NCBI GenBank assembly: GCA_023525975.1
Contig: CM042030.1
Span: forward strand, 24,918,350 to 24,982,349
Direction of reading: 5' to 3'
DNA: 64,000 bases
Origin: Smallanthus sonchifolius
Lineage: Eukaryota > Streptophyta > Magnoliopsida > Asterales > Asteraceae
Shown here: positions 21,816 through 33,527 of the stretch, one piece after another
Numbering within the stretch: position 1 is the stretch's first letter
How the letters are laid out: each line of letters begins with the position of its first letter
Translations under genes and position numbers: made by a program
Notes under the pieces: generated by a model
The model's input: only the letters and a program-made list of their open reading frames with translations
Told to the model about the DNA's origin: nothing
The model's database searches: none

Positions 21816-23047
21816 CCTTTGGTCAGAACCTATTTCTTCTGTTATTTTAATATAAACTCATTTTCTTTTATAAAAATTATTTTATAAAACTCCAAAGCCA
21901 GAATTGTTTTCATAATCTAAACTATCAACTTGGAAATATTAAACAAATTAATTAAGTCGCTTCTAATGGATTAAAAAGTAATAAATTTAAAAAAAAAGTT
22001 TTACATATAATTGTTTTATTCAAACCTACACAAACTATTTATATTCTAATATATATTTAAAATGACTCTTGAACAACTAAATAAAAAGAATTAAATTATT
22101 ATTTTTGTTAATTATTCAAATTAAACCTTAAGTTTTTCATTATTTCATTGAACTTACATTCTCATTCAAATACCAACGCAAATGAATACACAAACCCTTC
22201 GTACAAATCCATGCTCTCATTCCTATTGAAAGCCTTAGAATTTCCTTAGACATTATGCTAACTATTAATCCAAAGTTATACTATTTTACTCTAGGTCAAA
22301 CTTAGTGATTAGCAAATCAATTGGATTATACAACACTCGTGTTAACTACTACATTTTGATACAAGTGAGTATTTCATAGCCCCTTTTACTCTTTTACACA
22401 TTTGGGGTGAAACATGAACTCTATCAAATTACATGCTTACATTTACACAAACAACACAAATACAAATCCTATTTACATTCATGTGTGCAATTTGAGCTTT
22501 ATGCCCGAGTGCTATGTGTGCTAACTTTTGTGAACACTTATATGCAATCATTAACTATTCAAGCCGACGGTTTTCAATGATAGATCTACTGAGTCTGACA
22601 AACCCACCCAGATTGGGGTGATTGATACCGACAACACATTTTGCATGCTAGTTACAAAGGTTTGATTGTACTTGATTACACAATAGCTGCTCCCCACAAA
22701 TGCCTTATTTATCATGTTATGTAAGGATTTGTTTTACAACTATATGCTATCTATATACAAACATGTGTTATACTCACCAACTTTTTAGTTGACTTTATTT
22801 TATTCATGTTTCAGGTCCTAATATGTGAGATTGATCAAGATGTGCTACATATAGGCTTGGACTTAGTTAAAATAAATAAAGAACTTATGCATTTCAATTA
22901 TGTTTCTTTTCTTAGATTTGGTTTTGTTTGAATGATTGTAATGGAATTTGAAGTTTAATATATTTCAATTTAGTCAACCTTGTGCTTATGAACATTCTAC
23001 ATGTCCCGCCCCGATGATTTCGCCATCGGTCGGGGTGTGACAGATAA

Positions 23048-24693
23048 TGTCTCCAGATTTTCAAAGCAAAGACCACCGCACCCAACTCAAGGTCATGAGT
23101 GGTGTAGTTCTTTTCGTGAACTTGAGTTGTCTGGATGTATAGGCTATGACCTTGTCTCGTTCCATCAACACCCAACCAAGACCTTTGTTTTGAGGCATCA
23201 CAATATACAACGAAATCATCATTGCAGTCAGGAAGACTTAGAATAGGGGAGTTGCACAATTTCTGCTTAAGAGTTTGGAACGCATCTTCTTGCTTTTGTT
23301 CCCAGATGAAAGGCTTATTTTTCTGAGTTAATGTAGTGAGAGGCAGGGCGATCTTTGAAAAGTTCTAGATGAATCTTCGATTATAACCCGCCAAACCCTG
23401 AAACGAACGGATCTCAGAGGGTGTAGATGGTGTACTCCAATTTTTTATAGTGGTGACTTTGGTTGGATCGACGTGTATACCCTGGTCATTGATCACGTGA
23501 CCCAAGAAATGAACTTCTCTAAGCCAGAATTCACACTTGGAGAATTTAGCATAAAGTTGTTCCCTTTTCAAGAGTTCCAAAATCAGCTTAAGGTGGGTTG
23601 TATGATCTTCTTTGGTTCGGGAGTAGATCAAGATGTCATCGATGAAGACAATGACAAATTTATCCAGGTAGGGTTTGCAGACACGATTCATGAGGTCCAT
23701 GAACACCGCGGGCGCATTGGTTAACCCAAAAGGCATAACCATGAACTCGTAGTGTCCATAACGAGTTCTAAAGGCAGTTTTGGGAATGTCCTCTTCATGA
23801 ACTCGGAGTTGATGATACCCAGATCGGAGATCAATCTTCGAGAAACAAGTTGCTCCTTGCAGTTGATCGAATAGGTCATCGATCCTATGTAGCGGGTAAC
23901 AATTCTTGATGGTAAGCTTGTTTAGTTCATGGTAGTCGATGCACATGCGGAAGGACAAATCCTTCTTGTTGACAAAGAGAACCGGAGCTACGCAAGGTGA
24001 GAAGCTCGGTCTAATGAATCCCTTATCTAGCAGCTCTTGTAGTTGGCTAGACAGTTCTTGCATCTCAGAAGGGGCGAAGCGGTACGGATGACAATGGGGG
24101 TTAGCTCATGGTAAAAGATCAATCTGAAATTCAACTTGTCGAGTTGGAGGGAGTCCAGGCAAGTCATCAGGGAATACTTTCGAAAAATCTCGGATGATCG
24201 GTATGTCTTGTAGTTTCTTTTCTTCAGATTTCTCCACCACATGTGCCAATAAAGCATAGTATTGCTTCCTCAAATAGCTACGTGCCTTCATGCAAGAGAT
24301 GAATTTCAAACATTTGCAAGGTTTCTTCCCAAATATTTTCAAGGTCTCACCGGATGGTAAAGGGATACGAATGAGTTTCTCCGAACAGTTGATTTCTGTA
24401 TGATTATGGGATAGCCAATCCATTCCCACGATGATATCAAAACTCCCAAGAGTGATGGGAATCATGTCGATAGAGAACGTGTGATCGTTGAGAGTTAGGG
24501 CACAACCTCGGACAACAGAATGCACAATAGTTAGTTTGCCATTGGCTATTTCTATAGTAAAAGCAGGTTTAAGAATGGTACGACAAGTTTCAAGTAAAGG
24601 TTCAAATTCTAGGGAGACAAAGCTTTTATCCGCTCTGGTATCAAATAAGATAGAGGCACAACGATTATTGATGAGAAACGTACCAGTAACCAC
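23048..24693 (-). pseudogene. Element B protease, reverse transcriptase, RNase H (5' part)
   Basis: One minus-strand frame with stops near 24104 and 23364. The protease active site reads LFDTRAD (Arg codon 24634-24636) in place of DTGA, so it should be dead. The RT is otherwise well kept: SFRMCIDYHELNK, YGHYEFMVMPFGLTNAPAVF, and the catalytic FIDDILIYS intact. RNase H begins VYCDASKQ, then two opposing indels scramble about 20 residues before HEKNYTTHDLELG. It ends in WRHYL, where A is inserted; pol resumes at 6607. Confidence 0.92.
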
Positions 24694-24722
24694 GACATTA
24701 TCATTTATGGCTTCGGTTGCTC

Positions 24723-25835
24723 CTATGGAAAAAGTGCGAGCACTCGGTTATTGTTGTTGAGCTTCGGGCATTGGTTTTTGTAGTGATCAGGAGCATCGCA
24801 TTCATAACAAGCCCTGCCATTGATGATCGTAGGAGTAGCAGTTTGGGTAGTAGCAGCCTTTTCAGCTACGCGACAAGCGTTAGCAAAATGACCAAGCCTT
24901 CCACATTTAGTGCACGAACGACATGGAACAGTAGTAGGGTGATGGTATTGGCACTTTACACACAGCGGGTGAGGTCCGCTATATGGCTTCCTGCCAGGTG
25001 CCGGTGCAGGTGCCACTTGAGCAACAGGAACAGCTGTGGTAACCATGGCAAAGCTTTTAGAGGTCTTTTGCTTCTTGTGGCGATACTTAGCCTTTTTCGC
25101 TACTTACTCCTTAACTCTCTTGTCACCTTTCCTGAATAGAACTCCAGACTTAACCAGATCATCTACTAAGGACGCAGATAAACAAATAGCAGCTTCAAGT
25201 GTTGTTAGGCTACTACCCATGACAGTACCCCGAATTTGAGGCGGAAGGCCTCCAATATAACGATCAATCATTTGGGTCAAGGGTGTAACCAGATGAGGGA
25301 CTAGGATGTAGAGTTCATGAAAGCATGTGGTATACGCCTCACTCTCCCCACTATCCTGGGTAAGGTCCCACAGCTCAATCTCCAAGTTCTTCATCTCATT
25401 GCTAGGACAGAACTCCTCGATCATAATTTCCTTGAGCTTATCCCAAGTCATAGCAAGAGCTCCTTCCCTACCCCGAATTTTCTTTTCAGCATTCCACTAA
25501 GTCAGTGCCCTCCTTTGGAAGGCACTTGAAGCATATTTTACCTTAAGTTCATCGGGACAGTCACTCATCTCAAATGTGTTCTCCATGCCTTCAAACCATT
25601 GTAATAGCCCTGTTGCACCTTCAGATCCAAGTTACTTGTGTGGGTTACAAGAGTTGAAGTGCTTGAAAGTACAAACACTCCCACTAGATCCTCCGGTGGA
25701 GTTGTTGATTTGAGTGACAATAGTGGGTAAGACCGCAACAAGTTGTTGAGTGAGCAGGGTGGCTATGGCGGTGGTTTCGGCAGTGGCTTCACCGGTGTTA
25801 GCCATGGTGTTATCAGGATCACGACGACGAGGCAT
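24723..25835 (-). pseudogene. Element B gag
   Basis: The start MPRRRDPDNT corresponds to the MPPRR start of A and C. Stops fall at 25632, about 25499, 25104 and 24723; a frameshift separates it from protease. Recognisable parts: N-terminal Thr/Ala-rich stretch, CTFKHFNSCNPHK, gag domain (WDLTQDSGESEAYTTCF), basic KKAKYRHKKQK, and two zinc knuckles (CTKCGRLGHFANAC, CYECDAPDHYKNQC). Not expressible as one protein. Confidence 0.9.
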
Positions 25836-26651
25836 TCTACGAAAAAGAAATCATAAGTCGGTAGTTAGGATAGACATTCAAGAAATAAAAGTGACAATAT
25901 TTGTAAATAAAATCACTCTTTCATTAATATTAATGTCTTACAAGAAAAATAAAACATATATTTAAAACATATACGTTGAATTACAAATGAAATATAAAGA
26001 CAAAACTGACTAGTCAAAATTCAAGATTCGGATGAATGATACTAGTGAGACGTGTTTTAGCCTATAAGTGAGCACTCACTCCAAGGGTCCCCAGGTAAGT
26101 GCGACTCGTAACGAATGTGCCTCACTTTCCTTTGACAAAACCCCCTAGTGTACAGGCGCTCACCCTTCCAGATTACACGTGTCTCTAGTATCACTATCCA
26201 AGCCTTTGATTTTGATGAGAACATTATGGATTGGGCCTTGCCTAAGAGTTGGATTCAGCTTCACAAGTCAGCTTTCTTTTCTTGAACGGGAGTTGGGCCT
26301 CAGAAATGGTTCCAGCATGGCTCTCTTAGTCTTCGGATTCCGAATCGCTTGATATGTTGATTACTTTAGGCTTCGGTGCGGGCCGACTTGTCGCATCGGA
26401 GATTAACTCAGGCTTGACATTATGTTTCGAGGGTAGCAGGCTTCCAGAGAAAGATGATCATGGTGAGATTAGCCTACTCCAACTAATTGGGCTTTGGGAC
26501 CCATCATCGGAAATAAGGCTTGAATTGCTAGAGATGTCAGCAGAGTACGACGACATACTAAAGATAAGAGAGTTAGTGGATTAGAATCACATAAGCATAT
26601 AAGTTTCAAGGGGGAGCTTAGGTTATAGTCTAGGTCAAATGGTTGCCTATC
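25836..26651 (-). other. Leader of element B, primer site missing
   Basis: After the LTR end (26652) the minus strand reads GATAGGCAACCATTTGACCTAGAC. The leader motif GACCTAGACTATAACC is kept, but the tRNA-Met primer site that C and E show at this point is absent. The conserved leader hairpin is at 26093-26131. No gene; small open frames here are incidental. Confidence 0.75.
26093..26131 (-). promoter_or_regulatory. Conserved leader hairpin, element B (variant stem)
   Basis: AGGTAAGTG (26093-26101) pairs with CACTTTCCT (26123-26131) with one mismatch. Compared with A and C, the inner GCAT/ATGC has become GTG/CAC: both strands changed and pairing was kept. Confidence 0.6.
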
Positions 26652-29418
26652 TGTCACACCCCAACCGTGCATCTTAACCACGGGTGCGACTTAATTGATA
26701 AAAGAACACAATGGAATAAATACATTTACTATTAAAGTTTCATAATATTAAAAACCCAATTACATAATTTTTGAATTAAACCAAACAGATAACATGTTCA
26801 AAAGACAAGAAACTTAAAATAAGATTCTTCAATTGATATCTAGGCAAATCCTATATGATCTTGACTTGACCTATCACGAGCTTAATCACCTAAAACATGT
26901 ACGAAAAACAAGTGTCAACTAAAAATAGTTGGTGAGAAATCACAGGTTTAATAAAAGTATAAGTTTGGCAAAGGTAACAATTCATATTTCAAGTTCATCA
27001 AATAGCACATAAAATAAGACAAACACATGATTAGCAAATCCAACCTAAAATGATGAGTAACGAATAAGTGGTACAACTCGCAAGTTGCAATGATAACGAA
27101 TAAGATGTCCAACCAAAAGTTGTCCATAAAGTATATGCGGTTTCCATCCTTTGGCCCATATCTATACTAGCGTTGGCTTGAAAGTTTCAAGTAAAGGATT
27201 TGCAAGTTTAACGTTTATCATGTTGTGTTCATTTATTCACATACATATAAGATTCACTCGTTTTAGAATTGTTTGAAAAAGAACGTGTTTTAATGCATGC
27301 CAACACGTACATGTTCCCCCAAAACGATTTGAATAAAGTGGGGCTATGAAGTCTCACCTTGAAAGCTAGGCGAGATAGGAGACTTGAATAAATAGACGAG
27401 GTGAATCACAGACCAGACCCTAAACAAATAAATAAACTATTTTTAGGGTAGGTTCGATGATTACGAGTGTTAGATAGGCGGTTCAGGTCATAAGGTTAAG
27501 AATTAGTTGTAAAAATAGAGTTTTAGTCGATTTTCAGATTTGGACAGCAAAGTAGCTTAACAGAAACGGGCTTGTTAAAAATATCAAATGATGTCCAAAA
27601 ATTATGAAATTTTACAGATAATTATTTTAAGTCGTCCCAAAGAAGTTTCGTTTAGAAAGTGTTTATGTTTGAGACTTGGATCATAGCCAAAATAGTCAAA
27701 AAAGACAGAAGGTACTGAAAAAGGTTTCTGTCCCGTTTTGGCTACTACGGAGTCATACTTTTGAATTAGAAAACGAGTCAATTATGAGTGGAAATAAAAT
27801 TTGATGAACTACGTTGTGGTATTTGAGTTTGCTCAGTTTTGTTTAATTATGATCAAGTTATGCCCAGTTAAAGTCGGCACAGTTTCTGCCCAAGACCAAC
27901 GGTTGCACTTAAGTGGTCCGTTTAGGGTTTTAAGATTACCGAACGCGTAAATAAAAATAATAATAATGTCATTATGTTATTATAATACATAATATAATCA
28001 GATTAAGTCAGAAAAAATGTCCAGTGTCACCGGTCTAGCCATGATATTCACATAAGCGTTTTGGAGAATCACAGAATGCAATCGGCATAGCCGACACGAG
28101 CAAGCGGATTCTATATTTAATTAGCGTGTGAGTTCATATAAGTGATAATATAGATAAAATAACATGTTTTAAGTTAGCAAAAACATACTAAAGCATCAGC
28201 AGAGCCACTTTTGTAATAGTTGTCTTCAGGATTCGCAGAATGCGACGGCATAGCCGCCATTGCAAATAGGATCCTTTGTTTGTTAGTTGGTGATATTAGC
28301 TTGATTTATTAGTTTGATTAAGATTATTAGAGGGTTTTTAGGGCTGATTTTTCACATGATCAAGTGATCATGGATAGAAAATAGAAAAAGATTGAGGGGA
28401 TGAAGAAATAATGAAATAAAAAGACGGTATTGAACTTCAGAGGGTTACTTACTTGTTTGATCTTCAAAGTCTTGGAATCCTCTAAGGGATTTTTGAAATA
28501 TTCAAGGTTGGATAGGGATTTCACAACTTATGAAGGTTTGGTAGTGTTTGAGGGAGAATTAGCAAAGAAAACAAGATCCTAAGCCTTCTATATATACTAA
28601 TGATTGAAGGAGTGTAAATATGAAAAGTTTTGGAAAGCAATTTATGGTTTTAGGGGCCTCAAATATGTGAAATTTTCCACAATGGGGCTGGTTTTTTTGT
28701 GATTTCTTTGTTGGGCTAGGTCCAAGAGTAGGTGGGTTGGGTCCTAGCTTGACCCGGTTGAGTGCGCGCATTTGAAATTGCGATTTTAAGCATTTCTAAG
28801 CGAAATTGGCAATTGTTTTCAACATGAAAGTTGATTTTCATAACAAAAAGAGTATGTTTATCTAAAAGCATTTAAGTTAAAGTTACGTTATTCGCGTATG
28901 GTAGTTGGCGGTCGGTGGGCGAGAAAACGGATTTTTTGATCGTTTTTGAATTTCAGGATTTATTTATGGAAAGTTTTGCAAACAAACTTTGTTTTAATTA
29001 AATAAATGAATATGTTAAACATTTAAAACATAAATTAATGTCATGTTATACGAATTTGTCGGTTGTGGACGGTACGTAGTTAATGACGGTTTAAAAGGCG
29101 AACGATCGCACGAAAGTACAAACTAGTACTTTTAAGCGTCAAATCACTTTGAATGAGTTATAAAAATATGTTTGAGGTGAATGGGGGTGGTTCAAGTGTA
29201 TTTAATGTGTCGTAAAGATCAATTAAGTGTACGTGCTATCCATGAATCACTCACAGATAAGTATAAGTCTTTGAAATCAAGCATAAACGTAATGTTTCAC
29301 ATGTGAACTAGTATTGTAACAATGTATGAATAGGATTTCAAGTAAAATGAAATGCCATGCAGATTTTCATTGATAATTCTAGAACGAGTACAAGTAGTGA
29401 AAATCAGAAGTGTCACAT
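26652..29418 (-). mobile_element. 5' LTR of element B
   Basis: Plus-strand edges are TGTCACACCCCAACCG (26652) and AGAAGTGTCACA (29418); 2767 bp. The outer 675 bp or so match 4215-4889; the rest does not match B's other LTR, which is a hybrid. Minus-strand TATATATA is at 28596-28589. A strong donor-like CAA|GTAAGT (about 28452) and an acceptor TTTTAG (about 26890) with a CAACT..AGTTG hairpin (26916-26931) predict a 1.56-kb intron. Hairpins TCGGCATAGCCGA (28082-28094) and CGGCATAGCCG (28246-28256) lie within it. Confidence 0.85.
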
Positions 29419-31035
29419 GTTGATCTTTAGATAATAGGTGTGTCATGAATCTCAATGTGGTGAATAAATTGAGATTGTATGATTACTAAATGCAAGTTGA
29501 ATGCTAGGTGATCAAGTTGTTAAAGGAGCTAGCTTGAAGATCAAGTGGGATCCTTCTTAGCAAAAGGTAAGTGCTTTGCTCTTACTTAGTAATAGATATA
29601 GTGTTAGTAACATGTAAATAGATTAGTGTAGTTTAATTCTATTTATGTGTGATGATTGGGTGTAAGTTGACTTAGTGTGGTAAAGAGTCAACTAATGTGT
29701 GATATATGTTTATTTGGTGTAATTTGACTTATGTGGTAAACAGTCAAACTAAATTGTGGAATATGGTGTATTGGTGTAATTTGACTTATGTGGTAAAGAG
29801 TAAAACTAAATTGTGGAATGTGGTATATTGGTGTAATTTGACTTAGTGTGTTATGAGTCAAACTAAATGGTGGGTGTATAGTGTTTGAGGTCTAAGGACT
29901 TCATTATGTTATTTGGTGAATTAAGTTATTATTACACGGTGTAATGGTGATAATAAGAATTTGTAAAAGGTGAAATACATAGGTGAAATATGTATTTAAA
30001 TGGTGATGTACATGGGTGAAACATGTGCATAAATGGTGAAATACATAGGTGGAATATGTATTTAATTGGTGATATACATGGGTGTAACATGTATACAAAG
30101 TGGTGATGTATACATAGGTGAAATATGTATACAAATGGTGATATACATGGGTGTTACATGTATATGATTAGTGACATATACATAGGTGAAATATGTATAT
30201 AATGGTGGTATACATGGTGGTATATAATATGTTTGTTTGAAATATGTATATAAAGGGTGAAACAAATTCCTAAACTTAAACGGTTGAATCGGTGTTTGAG
30301 ATTCATAAGAATCATGTGGGGTGTTAAGGGTGGATAATTGGGTGTTTGTAACCATGCCTAGATGCTAACGGTTGATTAAATCGACTGGGGGCCGAGTCGG
30401 GAGGGTCACAGTCATGACTCACTTTACACAGATCAACCGGGCCGGGTGGGGTTTTGACCCGACCGAGTGACAGTTCTGACTCACTTTGCACAGATCAACC
30501 CGGCCAGGTGGGGTTTTGACCCACCCAGGTCACGGTTCTGATTTATTTTACACATATCAACCCGACCGGGTGGGGTTTTGACCCGCCCGGGTCAACGTTC
30601 TGATTGAAAATTTGCTTTTCATAAATTTTCGATAAAGTATTTCTCGTTTGGGGTCGGTTGTTGTTGTAAGAGCTTGGGGGCTCATCTGGTGGTTGTATAT
30701 CATTACTAATGGTGTATTTATGGTGTTTTCTTGTAGGTAAGCTCTGGTTGAAGTCTCGGGTCATGTTTCGTGTCGGATTGGATTCTCAATACTTTTGGTG
30801 GATGTTCATGGTTGGAGTTAGAGCTACGGCTGGGAGTCTTTAAACTCGTTTTAAGTTAATCTTGTTGATGTTAAAACGGGTCATTATCCTTAACGTGTTG
30901 GTTGTGTTTTAAAACAACTTATGTCGTCGTCATTTTGTTGTAAGTAACATATGCAGTTTTGTCAAGAGTTTCAAATGGGACCTAAATTCCGCGTATTTTG
31001 AAAGTTAAAATTGGTTGAAAATTTTAGGTGTTACA
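29419..31035 (+). mobile_element. Element F 5' LTR, right part (B inserted in it)
   Basis: It aligns with 45810-47696 at both ends, for example AGCAAAAGGTAAGTGCTTTGC and the TTGGATTCTC region, and ends GGTGTTACA. The two copies are clearly diverged, so they may be an old pair or two family members. A predicted intron runs from AAG|GTAAGT (29567) to TTTTCTTGTAG (30736), with a branch-like TTACTAAT. The left part of this LTR lies beyond the B complex, outside the window. Confidence 0.72.
29640..30600. repeat. Three successive repeat arrays in F 5' LTR
   Basis: 29640-29880: units of about 60 bp with TTTGACTTATGTGGTAAA. 29936-30250: units with ATACATAGGTGAAATATGTAT-type palindromes, about 30-40 bp apart. 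30385-30600: three units of about 80 bp with ACCGGGTGGGGTTTTGACCC and pairing CCCGGGT arms. Only the first type is recognisable in F's 3' LTR; the hairpin arrays there are different in sequence. Confidence 0.85.
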
Positions 31036-32567
31036 CGTTATCCCATGAATGATATCATTTCCATTATAAAGGCTATGGGGTTGCGGATGTAACTTTCTAA
31101 CTTATTAGAAGTTGTGCGGTTTATGTGGATCAATGTGAAGGGTGTGTAGGCCCATGTATGTTCATACGATGGTCGTTTATTCGATGATAATCATTTCTAT
31201 CTTCGAAGCAAAGACGTTCAAGCTTATTATCTTCATGAGTTTCCTGAAATTACCTGAAAGGAGAGGCCTTTCTACGGAATGATTTGGTGAGCCATTTTGG
31301 CTTTTGTGGAAATCCATTACTAGATGCGGCGGTGAATTTTGATAACGTTTATATGTTGACCCGACAATGATTAAAGTAATCAAGGGTATATGGTGTTGGA
31401 GTGCTAGAACTTCATGATGGCGTTTGAAAGCTTAAAACTTCACAACCGGTGATTGAAAATGAAGTCTTCGAACTTCAAAGGGGAAAATTTGGAGAGGAAA
31501 GTGATGAATCTTTACGTGGACGAGCATTAGAAGTTTGAATTGAAGTCCTTGAACTTCATCGGTATTCTTGAAGTCCTTGTACTTCATGGGTGATGACTGA
31601 GACTTAAAAGTCTCGTTGGTTATTGCATGGTTGTTTTGGAGTTTTACTTTTGGTGGCTACGGATGAAAAGAAGCACAATCTAGTGTGTGGTTATAAGTGT
31701 CTCACTTGCCTATGGGCTAAGGCCGAATACCAAAAGTAAACCTACTCTTCCGTGTGGTCGTAGAACTTTGGTTCAAGAAGTGTGTAATACGACATGGTAC
31801 ATCTGTACCTGTTGAGTCGGATTGAGGTGTTAGTTTCATATTTTGATTTGGAGGAAATCGGGTAATTAATTACCGTTGGTTGAAGGATGGTGTCATCTTA
31901 TTTACCATTTGACTATTCATATGCCGATAATTGAAATTACTAAATGGTGAACGGTGTTGAATACAGTTTGGTTGGGTGGTATTAAATGTCGTGAGACTAA
32001 GAATTATGGTATGATTCAAGACTTAGCTCGAAATATCTTGTTTATTGAGTGTGAATGAAAAATCTACTCAAGGTGGATAGAAAACCCTAAGTGGATTTAG
32101 GGAGGAGCTCTATTGAAATTTAAGTAGGGAACTTTGGCGATATAAAAGTTTCCCTTATAAAAGGGGTGTGTCGGGTTCGAAAACGTGGGAGGCCAAGTCC
32201 TCGTTTAGTGGAACCGTTCAGACTTCACTTTAGTTTGTAAAGTGGTATAAGGTTAGGATTTACTCGAGGGATCATGTAGACTCCATGATACATTCCTCAT
32301 GGTTCATCCACGGGAATGTGTGGCGAGAGAAGTGGATGTTGCTTCTCATATCAGTATTGAGGCGATAGATGATGTATGTTTCATCTAGAGGAACCGGTGA
32401 CTACCTTAGGTAGTTAGGTGAAACGTTTGTGGCATAATAGGATTAACCAAGTGTTGGTTCAGCGGGATCCTTAGATAAGGGCGGAAACTGCTCGGGAATC
32501 TGAGGATAGATACCCTAGTGTTACCCTAATCTTTTGGTGCCGAAACCCAAAATTAGGGGGTGTGATT
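31036..32567 (+). mobile_element. Element F internal region, non-coding
   Basis: About 1.5 kb between LTR end GGTGTTACA and the polypurine-like AATTAGGGGGTGTGATT before the next LTR. No gag or pol homology in any frame and no clear primer site after the LTR. It carries repeats of a GAAGT(C/T)CTTGAACTTCA type near 31440-31600. F fits a large non-autonomous LTR derivative that keeps only LTRs and a spacer. Confidence 0.6.
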
Positions 32568-33527
32568 TGTAACGAACCAAATTTCGGGTTTATAATATAA
32601 TATGTTAAATATATTATAAGGGTATAAATAAACAAAATGGAAAGTTAGAGGTTTGTTGCATATATGGAGTTTTTACAAGTTTGGGTGAAAAGAGTCAATT
32701 ATGGAAGTTCAGGGGTTGTTGTGTAACTTCCCAAAATCAGATTTTATGACTAGCGGCTTCACACAGTGTGTGTGTGTTTGGATCGTGAAAGAGCAAGGAG
32801 AAAGAGGGAGAGAAGAACCATGGCTAAATATGATGTTGTATGCTTGAAATTGATGAATTTAGTGAGCATATCTTCTTCAAATCATCAAGTAAGTAGCCTT
32901 CTCAACTCTTGATTCACCATGGATTTTGTTCTTGGTGGTTTTTCATAAAAATCAAGCTAGGGGCTGATTTGGTGGTTGATTCTAGTTAATAACTTGTTTA
33001 AAGTTAAAACCTAGCTTGATTAGTGCTAAATAGTAGTTAATAACATCTTGTTAACATCCGATTTGGAAATTCAAGAATTACAGTTCTTGAGGGGAATTTG
33101 GGGGTTTTATATTTGAGGATCTTTAAATGATGGATTGAGGGTTAATAAGTCCCTATGGTGGTAATAGACACTTTAATTGTTAAGAAGCCTCAATCAATTT
33201 GATGATTTGGAAATTAGGGTTCTTGAGAACCTAATTTGGGGGTTTTTTATAATTGGAGGTGTTTAAATATTGAATTGGGTATGGATAAGTGTTTATGGTG
33301 TAATATAAACACATTTTCAAGTATAAAAATCAATTGAATTAGTGAATTATGAATTGATGAAGTTGTGGAAATTGGGTGAAATCCTTAACGGGTCCAAATG
33401 GGTGAAATTCACTTAGATGGGTAAAAGCTTGTGTGAAGCTTAATAAACCAAGACTAGATGATAACGAAGATCATAAGATCTTGGGTGGGTGATAAACTCC
33501 AATTAGTGTTTGTATTGGGGTAATTTT
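32568..33527 (+). mobile_element. Element F 3' LTR, left part (K inserted at its end)
   Basis: It starts TGTAACGAACC after a G-rich tract. TATAAATA is at 32623-32630, followed by a purine-rich leader and a donor-like CAAGTAAGTAGCC (about 32888). K interrupts it after ATTTT; the LTR resumes at 45806. Together the LTR is about 2.85 kb. Confidence 0.78.

Larger units (their letters stand above)
6608..23042 (+). mobile_element. Ty3/gypsy element A (Tekay-like chromovirus) inserted in B
   Basis: It is flanked by the 5-bp target duplication GATAA. Order: damaged 5' LTR (6608-7548), leader, gag-pol to 11255, inserted element C, rest of pol (19212-20726), polypurine tract, 3' LTR (20761-23042). LTR ends are TGTAACATCC and GGGGTGTGACA. 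Over the shared 0.9 kb the two LTRs differ by roughly 2% plus a few indels by eye, so the insertion is fairly recent. It cannot be autonomous: the primer site is deleted, the RT catalytic Asp is lost, pol has stops and C interrupts it. Confidence 0.92.
20761..23042 (+). mobile_element. 3' LTR of element A
   Basis: It is 2282 bp, from TGTAACATCC to GGTCGGGGTGTGACA, and is followed by the target duplication GATAA. It holds two hairpin clusters (20992-21087 and 21620-21815). Near its end, CAACT-TTTT-AGTTG (22778-22791) abuts a branch-point-like TTGAC and a TTTCAG acceptor (22814). Its inner edge lacks the donor-containing segment kept in the 5' LTR. Confidence 0.93.
2259..29418 (-). mobile_element. 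Ty3/gypsy element B (Tekay-like chromovirus), split by A
   Basis: Read on the minus strand: 5' LTR 29418-26652, leader, gag from 25835, protease, RT and RNase H to 23048. It is interrupted by element A, resumes at 6607 with RNase H, integrase and chromodomain to 4925, then has a polypurine tract and a 3' LTR at 4889-2259. The two halves join within one His-Tyr-Leu stretch of RNase H, and both sides of A carry GATAA (6603-6607 and 23043-23047). The two LTRs match only over about 675 bp. The initiator-Met primer site is missing. The provirus lies inside the 5' LTR of F. Confidence 0.85.

Noticed and set aside
26354..26584. 76-codon plus-strand frame in the B leader
   Set aside because: Antisense to the element, in the leader, with no homology or support.
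29904..30355. Tyr/His/Thr-rich repetitive frames on the minus strand
   Set aside because: A translation artefact of the ATACATAGGTG tandem repeat in the F LTR.
31036..32567. Degraded pol in F's internal region
   Set aside because: I read all frames for RT, integrase and gag motifs and found none; kept as non-coding.
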